The notes below the pieces were generated by a model that was not told where the DNA came from, did not search any database, and worked only from the letters and a program-made list of their open reading frames with translations. Shown here piece by piece: positions 1 to 7,817 of a DNA stretch of 64,000 bases. Positions within the stretch are counted from its first letter, which is position 1; the number at the start of each line of letters is the position of its first letter. The stretch spans positions 1,054,001 to 1,118,000 of the forward strand of contig NC_067208.1 in assembly GCF_026262505.1 (NCBI RefSeq), written 5' to 3'. The DNA comes from Trichomonas vaginalis G3 (lineage: Eukaryota; Parabasalia; Trichomonadida; Trichomonadidae). The translations under genes and the position numbers were made by a program.

Positions 1-20
1 GATGTAATGATGTTTATGTC

Positions 21-545
21 ATGAAGGATGAATATAATACTAAATTCACTGCTCAAGATTTATATGACAAGAAAGCAGACAAAACAGAGCTTCAAACATT
101 AAAGACAGAAATACTTCAAACATTATATCCTATAGGCTCTATTTATACGTCAATGAACTCAACAAATCCAGAAACAGTTCTGGGTTTTGGAACTTGGACT
201 CAAATAGTCGACAGGTTTTTGTATTGTGCAAACTCTTCAAAGGAAACAGGTGGAAGTAAAACGATTTCAGGTGAAAATTTACCTGCACATAGTCACTACA
301 TAGATTTAAGTACATCTCAAGCAGGTTGGCATAAGCATAGATATTGGGATTGGTCAGCAATGATAAAAGGTAAAGGATATGATGTTAAAGACAACGTTAA
401 GTTTGCTATAGATTGTTTCTGGAGTAACACTGAGGGAGGAGGAAACCATACACATCGCGTTTCAGGATATACGCAAACAACGGGACAAAGTAAAGACTAC
501 ATGCCACCTTACATGACAGTTTACGCATGGTATAGAAATGCTTAG
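21..545 (+). CDS. Phage tail-collar/baseplate-like fibre protein
   Basis: A 174-residue protein. Residues ~14-35 read as a short coiled coil containing KADKTELQTLK, of the kind found in phage tail fibres. From ~37 comes a domain that opens YPIGSIYTSMNSTNP and carries spaced HSH and HTH pairs before the C-terminal MPPYMTVYAW. That layout is typical of the C-terminal receptor-binding or collar-like domain of phage short tail fibres (established family knowledge). The gene at 62101-62844 in element D has the same domain, so this is a shared Maverick component, probably a virion spike or fibre tip (inference). It overlaps the end of the convergent integrase gene by four bases. Confidence 0.75.
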   Translation: MKDEYNTKFTAQDLYDKKADKTELQTLKTEILQTLYPIGSIYTSMNSTNPETVLGFGTWTQIVDRFLYCANSSKETGGSKTISGENLPAHSHYIDLSTSQAGWHKHRYWDWSAMIKGKGYDVKDNVKFAIDCFWSNTEGGGNHTHRVSGYTQTTGQSKDYMPPYMTVYAWYRNA

Positions 546-1501
546 TCGTCATTTTCAACTTCTTTAGCATATTCGTCAGGAGTTGTCTTATATTTGTTAG
601 GAACTGTCTTTGAAAGTATACCACCTTGAACTTTGACAAGTTTGAAACGAGGTCTGACAATAGTAGTTTTATCTTCTGCTTGCAGTGTGTACATTTTGCC
701 ATGTTTGCCTAAAACTTCATAATATTCTCTTGTATACTTTCTTCTATTTTTACGAACACGAATGTGAGTACCTGTCGGGTTCCCATTGTTGTCATAGTCA
801 ATAGTATTTTCATATGGGTCGCGTTTAGGTATTTCTATTTTTACTTTGTCACCTTTCTGAAGTTTGAAGCCCGGCATTCTTTCTTGTTTGTCTCTTTTGA
901 CTAAATTATTAAATATATAGTCTTTCTCTAAGTCAGGGTTGTTTTTCATTTCTTCGGGGGAGTGGTTTCCCAAACCTTTTTGTTTACGGCTATTGTAAAT
1001 ATTTAAAACTTGTCTCATCTTTGCCATGGAGAAGTGTCTATACTTGTCGTCATATGACATTTCATTTGCTTCACCACCTTGTGGTTGGTTTAAGTCTCTT
1101 AACATTTTTATACAACCGTCAATGACACCAAGAGCAGAATGGTTTTGGTCGACAATGAAATATTGGTTTACATTTTTTGAACGCAGATAGTTTTTTACAT
1201 CATCTGATTTGAAAGAACTTTCACAGTCAGATGTCAGTTTTGTTGGATGGTATTTGTCAACGAATATTGTCAAAGCTGCTAAGATATCTAAAATATTTTT
1301 GGACTGTAATGGTATGGCTTCACAGTATCTTGTGTTTTGACCGACAAATATTAGCCAGTATGGTGGTCCATCTGTTCTAACTCTCGGAATGTTTTCCAAG
1401 ATATCCATAAACCAAGCATTTGGTGTTGAACTAAAGATTTTTATCATGAGTGCTTTCTTTGTCGCTTTAGAAACATAGGGGTCCTTGTTTGGATTCGTCA
1501 T
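542..1501 (-). CDS. Retroviral-type (rve) integrase, Maverick c-integrase
   Basis: A 319-residue protein that is open throughout. The catalytic-core region starts near residue 30 (AWFMDI) and continues with LTSDCESSF near 92, matching the DDE/D-type integrase core of Polintons. A basic C-terminal half (residues ~215-300, GDKVKIEIPKR and later RRKYTREYYEVL) resembles the chromodomain-like tail that such integrases use on DNA or chromatin. The expected role is insertion of the element into host DNA. It is transcribed away from the small gene at 1519 from a 17-bp gap. Only motif-level similarity joins it to the integrase at 62864, so A and D are different Maverick families. Confidence 0.85.
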   Translation of the reverse strand: MTNPNKDPYVSKATKKALMIKIFSSTPNAWFMDILENIPRVRTDGPPYWLIFVGQNTRYCEAIPLQSKNILDILAALTIFVDKYHPTKLTSDCESSFKSDDVKNYLRSKNVNQYFIVDQNHSALGVIDGCIKMLRDLNQPQGGEANEMSYDDKYRHFSMAKMRQVLNIYNSRKQKGLGNHSPEEMKNNPDLEKDYIFNNLVKRDKQERMPGFKLQKGDKVKIEIPKRDPYENTIDYDNNGNPTGTHIRVRKNRRKYTREYYEVLGKHGKMYTLQAEDKTTIVRPRFKLVKVQGGILSKTVPNKYKTTPDEYAKEVENDD

Positions 1502-1518
1502 TTTTTATCCTATAAGAA
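1502..1518. promoter_or_regulatory. 17-bp divergent promoter gap
   Basis: Only 17 bp separate the start codons of the integrase (leftward) and the 133-residue gene (rightward). The gap holds a T run followed by ATCC and then TATAAGAA directly before ATG. The same layout of T run then ATCC recurs before several other Maverick starts here, so it probably holds the transcription signal (inference). Confidence 0.4.
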
Positions 1519-1920
1519 ATGGGTTTATTTGGCGCATTAGCAGGAGTTGCATCCAGATTTTTGCCCGCAGTGGGAACAATAGCCAGAGGTGTATTTGGAG
1601 TTGGAAGGAAGATTTTGAGTACATTAGGTATACTTAAAGAGAAAGCACAACCTATTATACAAACTGTACAGAAAGGTTGGGATGTAGCACGAGATGCAAC
1701 AAATCTTATTCCAAATCCTGAAACAAGAGGAAAAGTTCAAGGATGGATGGACAATGTAGGAAGACAAGCAGGAAACTATTATAACAAAGCAAATGACTAC
1801 TATAACCAAGCAGGACACTATATGAACCAAGGTGAAAGATTCTTTAACAGAGGATATAACCATGCACAACAATGGGTAAACAATAACCAACCTCAACCGC
1901 CTCAAACGTGGGGAATGTAA
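1519..1920 (+). CDS. Small glycine-rich, amphipathic protein (possible minor virion protein)
   Basis: A 133-residue protein with no family I can name. Residues 1-40 are hydrophobic and glycine-rich (begins MGLFGALAGVASRFLP) with interspersed Arg and Lys, like membrane-active or capsid-cement peptides. Residues ~75-120 are rich in Asn, Tyr and Gln with a rough repeat (YYNKANDYYNQAGHYMNQ), and the end is Pro/Gln-rich. It is the first gene of a rightward run (1519-4536) with short spacers. A structural role is only a guess from composition and position. Confidence 0.55.
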   Translation: MGLFGALAGVASRFLPAVGTIARGVFGVGRKILSTLGILKEKAQPIIQTVQKGWDVARDATNLIPNPETRGKVQGWMDNVGRQAGNYYNKANDYYNQAGHYMNQGERFFNRGYNHAQQWVNNNQPQPPQTWGM

Positions 1921-1939
1921 AGTTTTTTACTGAGATGAA

Positions 1940-2092
1940 ATGAACAATACAGCATTGAGACAAATGGGTTCAAGATGGATTTGTCGGCTTCCAGCAGTTA
2001 CACAACGTGTTTGTCAAGTTCTTCCTATACCTCAGGAAGTTTTAGACCGACTTAAAAAACAACAACAACCAGTTGAAAACAAACCAAACTAA
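1940..2092 (+). CDS. 50-residue hypothetical protein
   Basis: A short open frame of 50 codons starting MNNTALRQMGSRW and ending in a Gln/Lys-rich tail. It is supported by context: its ATG is preceded by T6-ACTGAGATGAA, the identical block that precedes the next gene at 2112, and it fits exactly between its neighbours. No family is recognised. Confidence 0.45.
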   Translation: MNNTALRQMGSRWICRLPAVTQRVCQVLPIPQEVLDRLKKQQQPVENKPN

Positions 2093-2111
2093 AATTTTTT
2101 ACTGAGATGAA

Positions 2112-2696
2112 ATGACCGAAGAAGTTGAAACGGTAGATTTGACACCACAAACAAAAAGTTCAGAACCATTGTCAAAACCTGTCAAAGAACTTACAGATGA
2201 AGAGAAAAATTCAATAATAGAAAGTGCCAGGTCTGGAAATACAAACCCTAACTATAAAGTCACTTTTCATAGAAATGGAACGGCTAGTATCTCAAAAAAG
2301 AAACAGACTCTCACAAATAAAATATTGAAGTCTGAAGGAGCTTTCGAGACAACAGATGGAAAAGTTTACTTCACTGACCAACAGTTCATTATAGAACATC
2401 TCATTGACTTAGAGTCGAAATATTCTAAACTTTACAACAAACACAAAAAGTTGAAAGGAAAACAAAAACAAATGGCATATGATATTTATGAAGATGTTGA
2501 CAACACAACTGTTCCTGCAGGTGAAGTAAAGTCAGAGGAACCGAAAAGTGACGAAAAACCGATAGAAGAAGAAAAACCAAAAACTGAAGATAAACCAAAA
2601 CCAAAGTTTAGTTTCCAAACTAAACCAAGTCAACCTTCATTAGCTGGTATGGGTTGGCGTCAAAGACTTATGGCAGCAGGCGGTTATGTAAAGTAA
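2112..2696 (+). CDS. Hypothetical Maverick protein with basic N-terminal motif and acidic Lys/Pro tail
   Basis: A 194-residue protein. Residues ~30-65 contain SIIESARSGNTNPNY followed by a GTASISKKKQ stretch. The same pattern of helix, turn, then 'dGt-v-K/R-K' occurs near the start of the genes at 53609-53938 and 51136-51381 in element D, so this is a shared Maverick family. Residues ~90-120 are a short coiled coil rich in Lys, followed by ~50 residues of alternating Glu/Lys/Pro, and the end returns to an ordered GMGWRQRLMAAGGYVK. A nucleic-acid or scaffold role is possible but not shown. The start is chosen by the repeated upstream block ending at 2111. Confidence 0.55.
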   Translation: MTEEVETVDLTPQTKSSEPLSKPVKELTDEEKNSIIESARSGNTNPNYKVTFHRNGTASISKKKQTLTNKILKSEGAFETTDGKVYFTDQQFIIEHLIDLESKYSKLYNKHKKLKGKQKQMAYDIYEDVDNTTVPAGEVKSEEPKSDEKPIEEEKPKTEDKPKPKFSFQTKPSQPSLAGMGWRQRLMAAGGYVK

Positions 2697-2726
2697 AGAA
2701 AAAAATATTTTTTTATTTTTATAAAA

Positions 2727-2996
2727 ATGCCCCCATATAGAATGGATAGAAAGTCTGCTAGAATAAAAGCAGAGTTACAAAGATATGGTTGGAGAGTTTC
2801 GAAGAAGTTTAAATATAGGAAGGGAAGACCCATAAAAGTCTATGACAAACTGGCTGGTCTGACCTACGAAATGGATTTGGAAACAGCACGTGCCAATTAT
2901 CCAAACAGACTAGAGAGGTTAGAAGAAGAACGTCTTATGGACATGCCTTTCGATGTTAGTGAACCTCAAGTTGAAGGAAACTTGTTTGTTAGATGA
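2727..2996 (+). CDS. Small basic hypothetical protein
   Basis: An 89-residue protein, strongly basic over the first 50 residues (KSARIKAELQRYGWRVSKK) and acidic after that. It follows an A/T promoter-like run (poly-T then TATAAAA) directly before ATG. Its last codons lie in a 33-bp segment (2976-3008) that is repeated exactly inside the next gene at 3098-3130, so its C-terminus may have been set by that duplication. No family is recognised. Confidence 0.5.
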   Translation: MPPYRMDRKSARIKAELQRYGWRVSKKFKYRKGRPIKVYDKLAGLTYEMDLETARANYPNRLERLEEERLMDMPFDVSEPQVEGNLFVR

Positions 2997-3664
2997 GAAA
3001 TATGAAATGGCATACCATTTTAAAACAGTATATTTTTAAAAAAATATTTTTTTATTTTATTTGAAATGTACGCTGAGTTTGTTGGAGAAGACCGTTGGGA
3101 AACTTGTTTGTTAGATGAGAAATATGAAATTCACTGTTGTGAGTCATTTGAAGTCAGAAACAAAAAGACAAAAAGAGTTTTAAGCGAATGGGAGCGAAAT
3201 GACGGATATGCTATTATGAAGATGAGTGGAAAAAACTATTTTAAACATGTTGTCATTGCAACTCATTTTATACTGAATCCTAACAATTTACCTTTTGTAG
3301 ACCATATAAACCGTATAAGAAACGACAATAGACTTGAAAACTTACGTTGGGTCACTTGTTCTGAAAACAATAAGAACAAAGGCAAATTTGGAGATATTGT
3401 ATTCGAATTTGTCGACGAACTAGAAGATGAAACAATTGAAATTACAGACTATGGCAAGCATACGTTTGAGTTTTACTACTATAGCGAAGAACAAGACTCT
3501 TTCTACTTTTATACCGGCGTAAACTATAGGAAATTACAAGTATATTTTACTAAGGCGGGCTATGCTTATGTAAACACTAGAGATACAGATGGAAAATACG
3601 TTCAAATACTTCTTAACAAATTCAAGAAGCTATATGGCATACCATTTTAAAACAATATATTTTT
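2976..3664. repeat. Short direct repeats flanking and entering the HNH gene
   Basis: The segment 2976-3008 matches 3098-3130 exactly (33 bp). The segment that follows it at once, 3007-3037, matches 3634-3664 with one difference. Thus a single 62-bp stretch upstream carries sequence from both the early and the terminal part of the HNH gene next door. This points to an earlier duplication or insertion event of the nuclease gene at this spot. Confidence 0.8.
3066..3650 (+). CDS. HNH endonuclease with C-terminal recognition-type domain
   Basis: A 194-residue protein. Residues ~55-105 form an HNH_3-type core: HVVIATHFI, then VDHINRIRNDNRLENLRWVT and SENNKNK, with the paired histidines and the N-x-D-N-R-L-x-N-L-R-W signature typical of phage and viral HNH homing-type nucleases. 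Residues ~120-190 form a second domain (from IEITDYG to a DGKYVQILLNK segment) that reappears alone as the gene at 54600-54926. The expected role is DNA cutting, perhaps to drive its own spread; the repeated flanks support such mobility (inference). Its promoter region is an A/T run ending in TTTGAA before ATG. Confidence 0.8.
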   Translation: MYAEFVGEDRWETCLLDEKYEIHCCESFEVRNKKTKRVLSEWERNDGYAIMKMSGKNYFKHVVIATHFILNPNNLPFVDHINRIRNDNRLENLRWVTCSENNKNKGKFGDIVFEFVDELEDETIEITDYGKHTFEFYYYSEEQDSFYFYTGVNYRKLQVYFTKAGYAYVNTRDTDGKYVQILLNKFKKLYGIPF

Positions 3665-3675
3665 ACATATATTAA

Positions 3676-4536
3676 ATGCTTCAGGTTGAAAAACAAAGAA
3701 CAAAAGTAGCAGATACAAAACCGTTAGACTATATCTTTACAAATGCTGGTAGGACTATTTCAGATGAAGAAATTTCATCCCGAATATACAGGTTTGACTA
3801 TCCAATTCGTTGGCTTCAAAGTCCTTCAGATGCAAAGGCAATAGGATTTAGAAGAGTTTTGTTTTCAAATAGAACTAACGCATTTATGTTCGCAGTATAT
3901 TTTCATGGGCAGTATAAAGGTTCTGGTGGTCTAATAGACAAATTTGACGAAATGAGAATCTTTACAGTTCGTTCAGACGAAAGTCTTGAGAAAACTCTAA
4001 ATGACTTTCAAACTCAAATGAACAAATATTATTGGGAATTTCAAGAAAAATACGACTCTTTACTAAATGGAACATACTATCTGAAACTAGAATATGACAA
4101 GATGAACTCCACCGTTTCATTTCAAAAGATTGAAATTAACCCTCCAAGAGATACAGAGTTTTTATATTGGAAAGTAGACAAACGTTCTTGGGCACAATTT
4201 CTTCGGTTACTAAACCAGAACGAACCATTACCACCAGATGGTCCATTTAAATTTATACTTCCACCAGCAGATTTGACAGTTTATAGAAACGTGTTTGACC
4301 CTCAAAATGTTATGTGTCATGCAAGTTTCAGTTCAAGCAACAATAGTTTTCTATGTATTGGTAAGGACTTTTATGACTTTGCTTCTAAATTCTACGAACC
4401 ACCTAGTAACAGTTTCTCTGACTTTCAAGTTTGGTTCACAACAAATGGTGTGCAACATATTATTCCATTGTACTATGACTTTTATCTCGAATTGTCTTTC
4501 ATATATAACTACGGAAAAGTGCTGAAAAAGTATTGA
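3676..4536 (+). CDS. Hypothetical Maverick protein, shared with element D
   Basis: A 286-residue protein with no named family. Residues ~40-60 carry FDYPIRWLQSPSDAKAIGFR, matching the pattern E/F-Y-P-x-x-W-x(6-8)-K-A-I-x-x-R in the small gene at 56471-56707. The C-terminal half (FSSSNNSFLCIGKDFY followed by a Pro/Ser turn) matches the gene at 55828-56433. In D the two parts are consecutive, separate open frames. The composition is ordered and beta-like, with few charges, so a minor structural protein is plausible (inference). Confidence 0.6.
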   Translation: MLQVEKQRTKVADTKPLDYIFTNAGRTISDEEISSRIYRFDYPIRWLQSPSDAKAIGFRRVLFSNRTNAFMFAVYFHGQYKGSGGLIDKFDEMRIFTVRSDESLEKTLNDFQTQMNKYYWEFQEKYDSLLNGTYYLKLEYDKMNSTVSFQKIEINPPRDTEFLYWKVDKRSWAQFLRLLNQNEPLPPDGPFKFILPPADLTVYRNVFDPQNVMCHASFSSSNNSFLCIGKDFYDFASKFYEPPSNSFSDFQVWFTTNGVQHIIPLYYDFYLELSFIYNYGKVLKKY

Positions 4537-4546
4537 AAAATATATT

Positions 4547-4926
4547 TTAGGTGAAGTGGTGAGATCTCACCTCTTTTCTCACCTCTTTTTTCACCCGTTG
4601 AATTTTCATGACTTCTTCGTAAATGTTTTGTCAAGACTTCTTCGTAAAGGACCCAAAAATATAATTTAGGGTAGATGGTTAGATCTAACCTGTTTTCTAC
4701 CCTCTTTTCTAACCTCTTGAATTTGTCAAGACTTCTTCGTAAATGTTTTGTCAAGACTTCTTCGTAATGAGTGTAAAGGACCCAAAAATATAATTTAGGT
4801 GAAGAGGTGAGATCTCACCTGTTTTTTCACCTCTTTTTTCACCTCTTGAATTTTCATGAATTTCCTTAAGATAGAAAAAATAAAGTTAGTTTTATTTTTT
4901 TATTTTTTTTATTTTGTATAAAAGAT
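4547..4926. repeat. Three nested inverted repeats, 25-bp repeats and A/T promoter run
   Basis: A 390-bp gap between two rightward genes. It holds three copies of the nested inverted repeat described in the findings (centres at 4558-4571, 4677-4690 and 4806-4819; the middle copy is the TTA form, the others the TGA form). Between them are copies of the 25-bp unit TCAAGACTTCTTCGTAAATG. From 4853 a 40-bp block containing TGAATTTCCTTAAGA is repeated almost exactly at 7038-7079, in each case before an A/T run and a gene start, so it may be a duplicated promoter. Confidence 0.75.
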
Positions 4927-5865
4927 ATGATTTCAACAATCGGCACAACAACAATTCAAACAACAGCACCAAACTCGTTAGTCATGAACCCAACTTCAAT
5001 GTTAGTAGAGATGAAAAGCTTCATTCCTTCTTCATATACTTTCGAAACAGAAATCCAGAAGATAAAGCAAGAACTTTTAACAAGTAATTTAGACTGTAGT
5101 GCGAAAGATGAAACAAATGAACAGTATCTTTATGAAATGCAGGACATTATTGACCATTTACCCAAATTGCCTGAAATCCAACAACAAAAACTCACTATTC
5201 CTGAATTCGACGAAATTGAAGTGAAACCAACTGACTCAGTAGAAATAAAGAAGTTCATACGAAAGGTAAACTATGAGTTTCTAGGATTTCATTGCAACCA
5301 TAAGGTTATGGACAAAGATTGCGACATGGTATATAAGAATGTTTCTGACATATATAAATCGGTGGAGTTTAAGACCTACGACAACTTTGTTACATTAGTT
5401 GCAAAATGTGTATGGCAGATAAGAGATAAAGATAGAAGAGGTAAGGTATGGAATGAACAAATAAAACCAGCAACTTTTGAGTTAAAGAAAACCATTGACG
5501 CTTTAGTTGTTTTAGCAGGACAAATTTCAATGTACAATGCTAAAATGAACCCACAATGTTCTAAATGTAAAGCAGCAATGAGGAGATATAACTACTCCGT
5601 CAAAGAGATAGAAAGAATGCGAAACGACTATGCAGACTTAAAGAAAGAAGCAGAGAAGCCGGTAGAAAATAAAATGGACATGTTAGAATTTCTGAACAAA
5701 AACTATCCAACTGCTGACGATTTCCTTCTATCTGACGTCAAGAAGAAGTATAAAGAAACTTTCGGCATTGTTAAAACTTTTGACATACTGACAGAAGAAA
5801 TAGAAGCTACAAAACTGTTTAGGATTTCAAATATACATCGTACAATTCATGTAAAACGCTTATAA
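4927..5865 (+). CDS. Hypothetical protein with Cys pairs, possible DNA-binding regulator
   Basis: A 312-residue protein, family not recognised. It has a Thr/Ser-rich N-terminus, then a mixed alpha region, a Cys/His set at ~117-127 (CNHKVMDKDC) and a CSKCKAAMRR knuckle at ~211-220 that could bind zinc together. After a charged coiled coil (~225-245) the last ~65 residues (DMLEFLNKNYPTADDFLLSD onward) look like a small helical domain of the winged-helix type. It stands alone between two repeat-rich gaps, each with a TTTTATTTTGTA-like run before the coding start. Confidence 0.5.
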   Translation: MISTIGTTTIQTTAPNSLVMNPTSMLVEMKSFIPSSYTFETEIQKIKQELLTSNLDCSAKDETNEQYLYEMQDIIDHLPKLPEIQQQKLTIPEFDEIEVKPTDSVEIKKFIRKVNYEFLGFHCNHKVMDKDCDMVYKNVSDIYKSVEFKTYDNFVTLVAKCVWQIRDKDRRGKVWNEQIKPATFELKKTIDALVVLAGQISMYNAKMNPQCSKCKAAMRRYNYSVKEIERMRNDYADLKKEAEKPVENKMDMLEFLNKNYPTADDFLLSDVKKKYKETFGIVKTFDILTEEIEATKLFRISNIHRTIHVKRL

Positions 5866-7120
5866 AATAACTGGGGTGAGAAATTAGGTGAGAAAACAGG
5901 TGAAATCTCACCTCTTCACCTAAAATATATTTTTGCTGAATTCAGCAACAAAATTCTGAGTAAAATAATTTTTAGGGCTTGTGTCAAACCGTTGAGTTTT
6001 CACAAAATTTAAAAAATAACGTTTACCATGTAAAACGCTTATAAAATAACTGGGGTAGAAAAGAGGTTAGAAAAGAGGTTAGATCTAACCTTCTACCCTA
6101 AACATTATTTTTGCTGAAAAATGACCAAAATTCATGAGTTTTGTGTGTTTTAGACCATGTTAGAAAACAGGTTAGAAATGAGGTTAGATCTAACCTTCTA
6201 CCCTAAAATATATTTTTGGGTCATTTACGCTCATTACGATGAAGAAGTTTTGACAAAACATTTACGAAGAAGTTTTGACAAATTCAAGAGGGTAGAAAAG
6301 AGGTTAGAAAAGAGGTTAGATCTAACCTTCTACCCTAAAATATATTTTTGTCTGATTTACGCTCATTACGATGAAGAAGTCTTGACAAAACATTTACGAA
6401 GAAGTCTTGACAAAACATTTACGAAGAAGTCTTGACAAATTCAAGAGGGTAGAAAAGAGGTTAGAAAAGAGGTTAGATCTAACCTTCTACCCTAAAATAT
6501 ATTTTTGCTGAAAAAATGACCAAATTTCATTATATAACTGTTATTTTTTTACGAAGAGAACTTTGACACTTCGTCAAAAAAATCCCTGAAATCATATCTT
6601 TTATACAAGATAGAAAATCTTACTCGCCTAAAACTCATGAAAATCGTGAAAAATTGCGAGTAGGGAAAAAATCTTACTCGCCTAAAACTCATGAAAATCG
6701 TGAAAAATTGCGAGTAGGGAAAAAATCTTACTCGCCTAAAACTCATGAAAATCGTGAAAAATTGCGAGTAGGGAAAAAATCTTACTCGCCTAAAACTCAT
6801 GAAAATCGTGAAAAATTGCGAGTAGGGAAAAAATCTTACTCGCCTAAAACTCATGAAAATCGTAAAAAATTGCGAGTAGGGAAAAAATCTTACTCGCCTA
6901 AAACTCATGAAAATCGTAAAAAAATGACCAAATTTCATGAGTTTTGTGTGTTTTAGACCATGTTAGAAAACAGGTGAGAAAACAGGTGAGATCTCACCTC
7001 TTCACCTAAAATATATTTTTGCTGAAAAATGACCAAATTTCATGAATTTCCTTAAGACAGAAAAAATAAAGTTAGTTTTTTATAAAATATTTTTTTTATT
7101 TTGTATGTAAGAACATATAT
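5866..7120. repeat. Repeat-rich gap with six nested inverted repeats in reverse orientation
   Basis: About 1.25 kb without a convincing gene. Six nested inverted repeats lie here in the orientation opposite to those at 4547-4926 (centres 5900, 6077, 6182, 6314, 6471 and 6985). The 25-bp TACGAAGAAGTCTTGACAAA unit is repeated between them, and the 54-bp tandem array sits at 6613-6920. A 29-bp piece that includes the end of the preceding gene (CATGTAAAACGCTTATAAAA) recurs at 6028. Short open frames here encode only repeat peptides. Confidence 0.75.
6613..6920. repeat. 54-bp tandem repeat, about 5.7 copies
   Basis: The unit contains TCTTACTCGCCTAAAACTC and TTGCGAGTAGGGA and is 54 bp long (18 codons), open in both directions. 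Its GCGAGTA and TACTCGC parts pair, so each unit boundary can form a stem. One diverged unit is embedded in frame in the KilA-N gene at about 8075-8130. Confidence 0.9.
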
Positions 7121-7226
7121 GACAAACATTGAGTTTGAAACAGTTAAAAAGATAGACAATGACACCAAATAGGTTAGAATAGGTGATTTAAACGTAAGAT
7201 ACTCAAAGAAATACAATAAATATTCT

Positions 7227-7730
7227 TTGTCAGACATTATATCTCCATCTGGAAAGAAAACAAACGACTGGGTTAGAAATGCTTCAACTCAGAAAATTTT
7301 GACAAGAAATCCTGAGCTTATGATATCGGTAAGATTCTATGGAACTACAGCATATCTCATCGACAAAAGTCTTATACCAATAGTTTTGTTATGGTTAGAC
7401 CCAGTTGTTGGATATAACTTCATAACATATGGTTCATTCGATACGGAACGTTGCAGTGAAGGCTTACTTTACATCGTTCAGAAACCGAAGGACTTCAATA
7501 CAAAGAGATATAAGATAGGAAGAACATATAATATAACTCAAAGATATGACAGTACAGTCAATAGAGTCAAGGTTGTGTTTGTTAACGATATGAGAGCTGC
7601 AGAAACAGAACTACTCGAAAAGTTTGAGAAAATGTATGGTGCTCCCATAAAAGGTAAAGAAACGTTTGAAGTAGATGAGATAGATAAAGCTATAAAATTA
7701 TTTGACGAAGTTGCTGAAAAATACATGTAA
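7227..7730 (+). CDS. KilA-N/T5orf172 (GIY-YIG-like) fusion protein
   Basis: A 167-residue protein. The first ~60 residues carry the KilA-N core (DWVRNASTQKILTRNPEL then AYLIDKSLIPIVLLWLDP), a DNA-binding fold common in large DNA viruses and phages. From ~78 a T5orf172-type domain follows: GLLYIVQKP, then YKIGRTYNITQRYDS and a later ETELLEKFEKMYG. That domain belongs to the GIY-YIG nuclease-like group. The combination is known in viral KilA-N proteins; here it may bind and nick DNA (inference). Similar sequence continues upstream of the ATG. It shares its upstream A/T promoter run with the repeat block at 7038-7079. Confidence 0.75.
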   Translation: MSDIISPSGKKTNDWVRNASTQKILTRNPELMISVRFYGTTAYLIDKSLIPIVLLWLDPVVGYNFITYGSFDTERCSEGLLYIVQKPKDFNTKRYKIGRTYNITQRYDSTVNRVKVVFVNDMRAAETELLEKFEKMYGAPIKGKETFEVDEIDKAIKLFDEVAEKYM

Positions 7731-7817
7731 AGCGTTTATTTTTGGTCTTTTGTGAAAGTCAGAAAATAACGCTAATTTTTTATAAAATATTTTTTTATCC
7801 GGAATATAAAGACAGAT

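Noticed and set aside
6549-6956. Repeat peptides encoded by the 54-bp array as genes on both strands
   Set aside because: Low-complexity by-products of the tandem repeat, without independent start context or domain.
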